This document shows positions 61,305 to 64,000 of a DNA stretch of 64,000 nucleotides, piece by piece. Within the stretch, counting starts at the first letter, position 1. Each line of letters begins with the position of its first letter. The stretch is from Caldilineaceae bacterium (GTDB taxonomy: Bacteria > Chloroflexota > Anaerolineae > Caldilineales > Caldilineaceae), in the NCBI GenBank assembly GCA_022827195.1, contig JAJDTL010000029.1:1-64000 (forward strand), read 5' to 3'. The notes below the pieces were generated by a model. That model had not been told where the DNA came from. It was given only the letters and a program-made list of their open reading frames with translations, and made no database searches. Both the position numbers and the translations under genes were made by a program.

Positions 61305-61345
61305 ACGGACAGTTCAGTGCTCGGCTCTGAGCAAGAGCGGCGCGG

Positions 61346-61834
61346 CTACGGCTCGCGGGCCAGGCCGTGCCATTGGCCCCCTTCGAACCAATTCAAAAAG
61401 ACAGTTCGATCTTCCTCATCGGCGATGGCTTCGCCGGCCGCCCGCGCCTGCGCTCGGGCCTGGCGCGCCGCTTCAGTATCCCCAGCAGCCGCGTAGGCCC
61501 TTGCCAGGGAATCATAGGCGAAAGCCTTGTCCCAATCTTCCATCTCAGCGGGGTTGGCTTCAAACAGTTCCAGATAACGACGGGCGTGACGCAGCGCGGC
61601 CTCGCCTAGCCCGGCGGCGGCATACACGCTGGCGACGGCAAACTCACCCCGACCGTGATTGGCGACTGTGCCGACCTGCATCCAGTGATGACAGCTTGCG
61701 TGCGCGGCGTGAATGTAGGGCTCGGCCGTCTCCGCTGTCACCAGCCCGGCGTCGAGGGCGTCCATGGTGCTGTTGTTGAGCTGGATGCCGAACCAGCGGT
61801 GGGCTTTGGGGATATCGAAGGGCGCTTCGGCCAT
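61346..61834 (-). CDS. TPR-like hypothetical protein
   Basis: 162 residues from the ATG at 61834 (GGAAGGA upstream). Helical, with two TPR-like segments (ASVYAAAGLGEAALRHARRYLELFE and AYDSLARAYAAAGDTEAARQARAQAR). It starts with PKAHRWFGIQLNNSTMDAL and has HASCHHW near the centre, which might bind metal. Function unknown; it lies downstream of the methyltransferase gene on the same strand and may be co-transcribed. Confidence 0.75.
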   Translation of the reverse strand: MAEAPFDIPKAHRWFGIQLNNSTMDALDAGLVTAETAEPYIHAAHASCHHWMQVGTVANHGRGEFAVASVYAAAGLGEAALRHARRYLELFEANPAEMEDWDKAFAYDSLARAYAAAGDTEAARQARAQARAAGEAIADEEDRTVFLNWFEGGQWHGLAREP

Positions 61835-62006
61835 GGTAAATCCTTCCAATCTGAAATCGAGACGGCCTGAACAGCCGTCAAAATGGCAATGAGCCCGGCG
61901 AAAACTGTTCCCGGCAGGATGGCGCAGAAACGAGCGTACATCAAAACACCAGCATTGCCGAAACCAAGCCGTGTTGCCCTTGTTGGACAGAAAGTCGCCA
62001 GCACGG

Positions 62007-62657
62007 TCAGGCGATGGCAAGCAGGCAGGCGTAGTTATGGGACGCGGTAGGCGCTTCGATCTCTTTTTCCCACAGCCCTAAAGAGGAGACTTGAGAGAAA
62101 CCGGCCCGCTGCAGGAGTTCCAGGTGACGGCCGACTTCGAACCGGCCTGGCTCAAAGGGGAGAAGGGTTCCGTCCGGCCGGACAAAATCGCCGTTCAGCA
62201 GCAGCCCGCCGCGCGGCAAAGCGGATGCGCAGGCCTGATAGACCTGGGCCGTCTGCGCCTGTCCGCCCAGGTCGTGAAGCGCCCAGGTGGACACGATAGC
62301 CGCGGGCGGACGCGATAGGTCGGAGCTCCACCGGTCGAGCAGCAGGTCAGCCTGTTTCAGCTGCAGGCGGGCGGCAAACCGGTCCAGACGCGACGCAGCT
62401 TGGCCCAACATCGGCTGTGAAAAGTCGACGCCTTCATACGAGATTGACGGCAGGCGGGCTAGAAGATACTCGGCCAGATAGGCCGGGCCTATCCCCAACT
62501 CAACGACATGGCCGTCCGCGGGAATGGCGCTTTGCAGCTGCTGCAAGATCGTCTCGAACAGATGCAGCCGCTCCGGCGTGGGCGTGAAGCGCTGCGACCA
62601 GTCCTCGGCGTATTCTGCATCATGGAACTGATGCGTTGCGCCCACGACTTCAGACAT
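62007..62657 (-). CDS. Class I SAM-dependent methyltransferase
   Basis: 216 residues from the ATG at 62657, with GGAGG eight bases upstream. SAM motif I is VVELGIGPAYLAEYLL, followed by GVDFSQPMLGQAASRL and the motif II region AAIVSTWALHDLGG. Substrate unknown. It lies about 195 bases downstream of the HtrA gene, separated by hairpins, and is followed by the TPR-like gene. Confidence 0.88.
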   Translation of the reverse strand: MSEVVGATHQFHDAEYAEDWSQRFTPTPERLHLFETILQQLQSAIPADGHVVELGIGPAYLAEYLLARLPSISYEGVDFSQPMLGQAASRLDRFAARLQLKQADLLLDRWSSDLSRPPAAIVSTWALHDLGGQAQTAQVYQACASALPRGGLLLNGDFVRPDGTLLPFEPGRFEVGRHLELLQRAGFSQVSSLGLWEKEIEAPTASHNYACLLAIA

Positions 62658-62735
62658 CGATTTACCCTCCGTTCGTGCCTTTAACGTTTCAGTTGTGGAT
62701 TGGTTGCACCGGCGCCGGCGCGCTGCACACACAGT

Positions 62736-62766
62736 GGGGAGCCGGTCGTCATTGTCCCGGCTCCCC
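62736..62766 (-). terminator. Hairpin between htrA and the methyltransferase gene
   Basis: A perfect 10-bp stem GGGGAGCCGG (62736-62745) / CCGGCTCCCC (62757-62766) with an 11-base loop. No T-run follows on the minus strand. Possible terminator or leader structure. Confidence 0.4.
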
Positions 62767-62814
62767 GACTGCTGTATTGGAGGAGGTAATTGTCAACAAA
62801 AAGGTAGCGTGGAA

Positions 62815-62840
62815 TGCGCCCCCTCGCGCGAGGGGGCGCA
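62815..62840 (-). terminator. Perfect 26-bp palindrome after the htrA stop (possible terminator)
   Basis: A 13-bp inverted repeat of GC-rich sequence begins 12 bases after the HtrA stop codon (minus strand). On the minus strand a five-T run is found about 13 bases further on. This could be a terminator, although the T-run is not directly adjacent. Confidence 0.5.
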
Positions 62841-62851
62841 CAGAACCCCAC

Positions 62852-64000
62852 TCAGTTGCCGGCATCCACTTCCAGGCCCAGCACTTCTCCTTCTTCGGCC
62901 TCTACCACGACGGTCGCGGTCCCGTTCACACCCTCCAGTGAAACGATCCAAACCCTGACACCGCCGCGAACGCCGCCGCGGGCCGAGCTGTTCAGGATTG
63001 TCCCTATGTCATTGGACTCGGCGACCGCCTCTGCGGCGATTTCGATCGCTTCTCTCATACTTACCCACTGCAGATCGGGGTCCTCGTTCTCCATCGCGGG
63101 GCGGGTAGCCAGCTCAACATCGATCGTGCGGCTCCTGCCGTTGCGCAGAACGCCGAGCTCGACGGTCTCGCCGGGCGACTTCTGCAGAATCAGGTAGCTG
63201 ATCACATCCTCGAAGCTGCGGACCTCGATTCCATCGATGCTGACGATGATGTCGCCTCTGCGTACACCGGCATCAGCGGACGGACCGCCTTCCAGCGCCC
63301 GGCTCACAAAAACTCCGAGGACGTTGGTTTCCAGATTCAACTCTGCCGCGACCGGCGCCGAGACCGTCATACCGGAGACGCCCAGAAAGGGATAACGGTA
63401 CTCGCCGTCATCGATCAGAGCCGGTACGACGCGCTCGACCACCGTGATTGGTATGGCGAAGCCTACACCTGAATTCACGCCGGCGCCGGTAATCGAACGC
63501 TCTTCGGTGCGAATTGCGAAGTTGACACCCACGACCCGTCCGCTGAGGTCCAGCAGCGGCCCGCCCGAATTGCCGGGATTAATGGCCGCGTCGGTCTGGA
63601 TTACGTCCGGCAGGGAATAGCGGCCGACGCGCCCGGGGTCTCCCATAGGGAAGCTGCGGCCCAGCGCGCTGACGATGCCCAGCGACATCGAGTTTTCGAG
63701 GCCGAAAGGGCTGCCCAGCGCGATCGTGTAGTGGCCGACCTTGGGCAGCGATTCCGCACGCACCAGTGGCCGCAGCGACACGCCGTCAGGCGCTTCAACA
63801 CGGAGTACGGCCAGATCCGACTGTGGATCGCGGGCGACCAGTTCGGCCTCAGCCCACATGCCGTTGGCGAAGTTGACGATGAGCTCGGTCGCGTTTTCGA
63901 CGACATGGTTGTTGGTGACGATGTGCCCGTCTTCATCCCAGACCCAGCCGCTGCCCTGCCCGCCCTGCGGCCGGGCAGGACTCCCCAACCGGGACGCCGG
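62852..64000 (-). CDS. HtrA/DegP-type serine protease with PDZ domain, 5' partial
   Basis: The frame is open to the right window edge, giving at least 382 residues; the start codon and signal/anchor lie outside. The S1C catalytic triad is visible: His in IVTNNHVVE, Asp in DPQSDLAVLR and Ser in INPGNSGGPLL. A PDZ domain follows (GVRRGDIIVSIDGIEVRSFEDVISYLI). A further ~80 residues end in an acidic tail. It is a membrane or extracytoplasmic quality-control protease. No closer symbol can be given from a partial gene. Confidence 0.93.
   Translation of the reverse strand, partial: PASRLGSPARPQGGQGSGWVWDEDGHIVTNNHVVENATELIVNFANGMWAEAELVARDPQSDLAVLRVEAPDGVSLRPLVRAESLPKVGHYTIALGSPFGLENSMSLGIVSALGRSFPMGDPGRVGRYSLPDVIQTDAAINPGNSGGPLLDLSGRVVGVNFAIRTEERSITGAGVNSGVGFAIPITVVERVVPALIDDGEYRYPFLGVSGMTVSAPVAAELNLETNVLGVFVSRALEGGPSADAGVRRGDIIVSIDGIEVRSFEDVISYLILQKSPGETVELGVLRNGRSRTIDVELATRPAMENEDPDLQWVSMREAIEIAAEAVAESNDIGTILNSSARGGVRGGVRVWIVSLEGVNGTATVVVEAEEGEVLGLEVDAGN

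Noticed and set aside
1..64000. tRNA or rRNA genes
   Set aside because: No cloverleaf with a GTTCGAATC-type T-arm and no rRNA-like conserved stretch was seen on either strand by eye; a covariance search would settle this.

Overview
The window is a GC-rich bacterial chromosome segment densely packed with protein genes. I found no rRNA, tRNA or CRISPR array. A Rho factor, a LysM/M23 cell-wall hydrolase, lipoprotein-type binding proteins, a dnaK/cbpA-like chaperone pair, several Gfo/Idh/MocA oxidoreductases, a sulfatase and a CehA/McbA-type hydrolase together suggest a Chloroflexota (Anaerolineae/Caldilineae-like), possibly host- or sponge-associated heterotroph. That assignment is inference from gene content, not from a marker gene.

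Layout. 1-13.6 kb: NHL-repeat protein (partial), dienelactone-hydrolase-like esterase, frameshifted CehA/McbA hydrolase, an octaheme HAO-family cytochrome c with a membrane partner, a Gfo/Idh/MocA oxidoreductase, a Cache-like lipoprotein, aldose 1-epimerase, a DUF3179 gene interrupted by one in-frame TGA, an SDR and an MFS transporter. 13.7-17.2 kb: Rieske protein, a DUF6958-like small protein and a CrtI-like FAD oxidoreductase in one run. 17.2-20.6 kb (minus): ArsA/Get3-type ATPase and an SH3b-repeat protein. 21.1-25.9 kb: Crp/Fnr regulator, rho and a LysM-M23 hydrolase ending in a strong terminator. 26-36.7 kb (minus): fumC, nucleoside-type ABC permease, M1 peptidase, cbpA-like dnaJ, dnaK, class V aminotransferase, sppA. 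37-41.9 kb: two Gfo/Idh/MocA genes, a decayed transposase, a short radical SAM protein and a methyltransferase. 41.9-47.6 kb: polar amino-acid ABC transporter followed by DoxX/YeeE/DoxD-type membrane proteins. 47.7-53.7 kb: glycosyltransferase cluster. 53.7-57.2 kb (minus): recJ and an Fe-S PD-(D/E)XK nuclease. 57.4-61.3 kb: RraA-like and FAH-family enzymes, a DUF433/DUF5615 toxin-antitoxin pair, a sulfatase. 61.3-64 kb (minus): small TPR-like protein, methyltransferase, HtrA protease (partial).

The most interesting item is the DUF3179 gene at 10477-11481. Its only interruption is a TGA that sits exactly at the first cysteine of the family's conserved CxxC motif (U-A-P-C). The reading frame continues without break on the other side with a clear DUF3179 sequence. 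A perfect 7-bp hairpin with a G-first apical loop lies 22 nt after the TGA, which fits the bacterial SECIS pattern. I read this as a probable selenoprotein in a family I do not know as a selenoprotein family.

Functionally the window mixes housekeeping (Rho, DnaK/DnaJ, SppA, FumC, RecJ, HtrA) with carbohydrate and sugar-acid oxidation (Gfo/Idh/MocA, GalM, FAH, RraA-like, sulfatase), electron-transfer proteins (octaheme cytochrome, Rieske), sulfur uptake and surface glycan synthesis.
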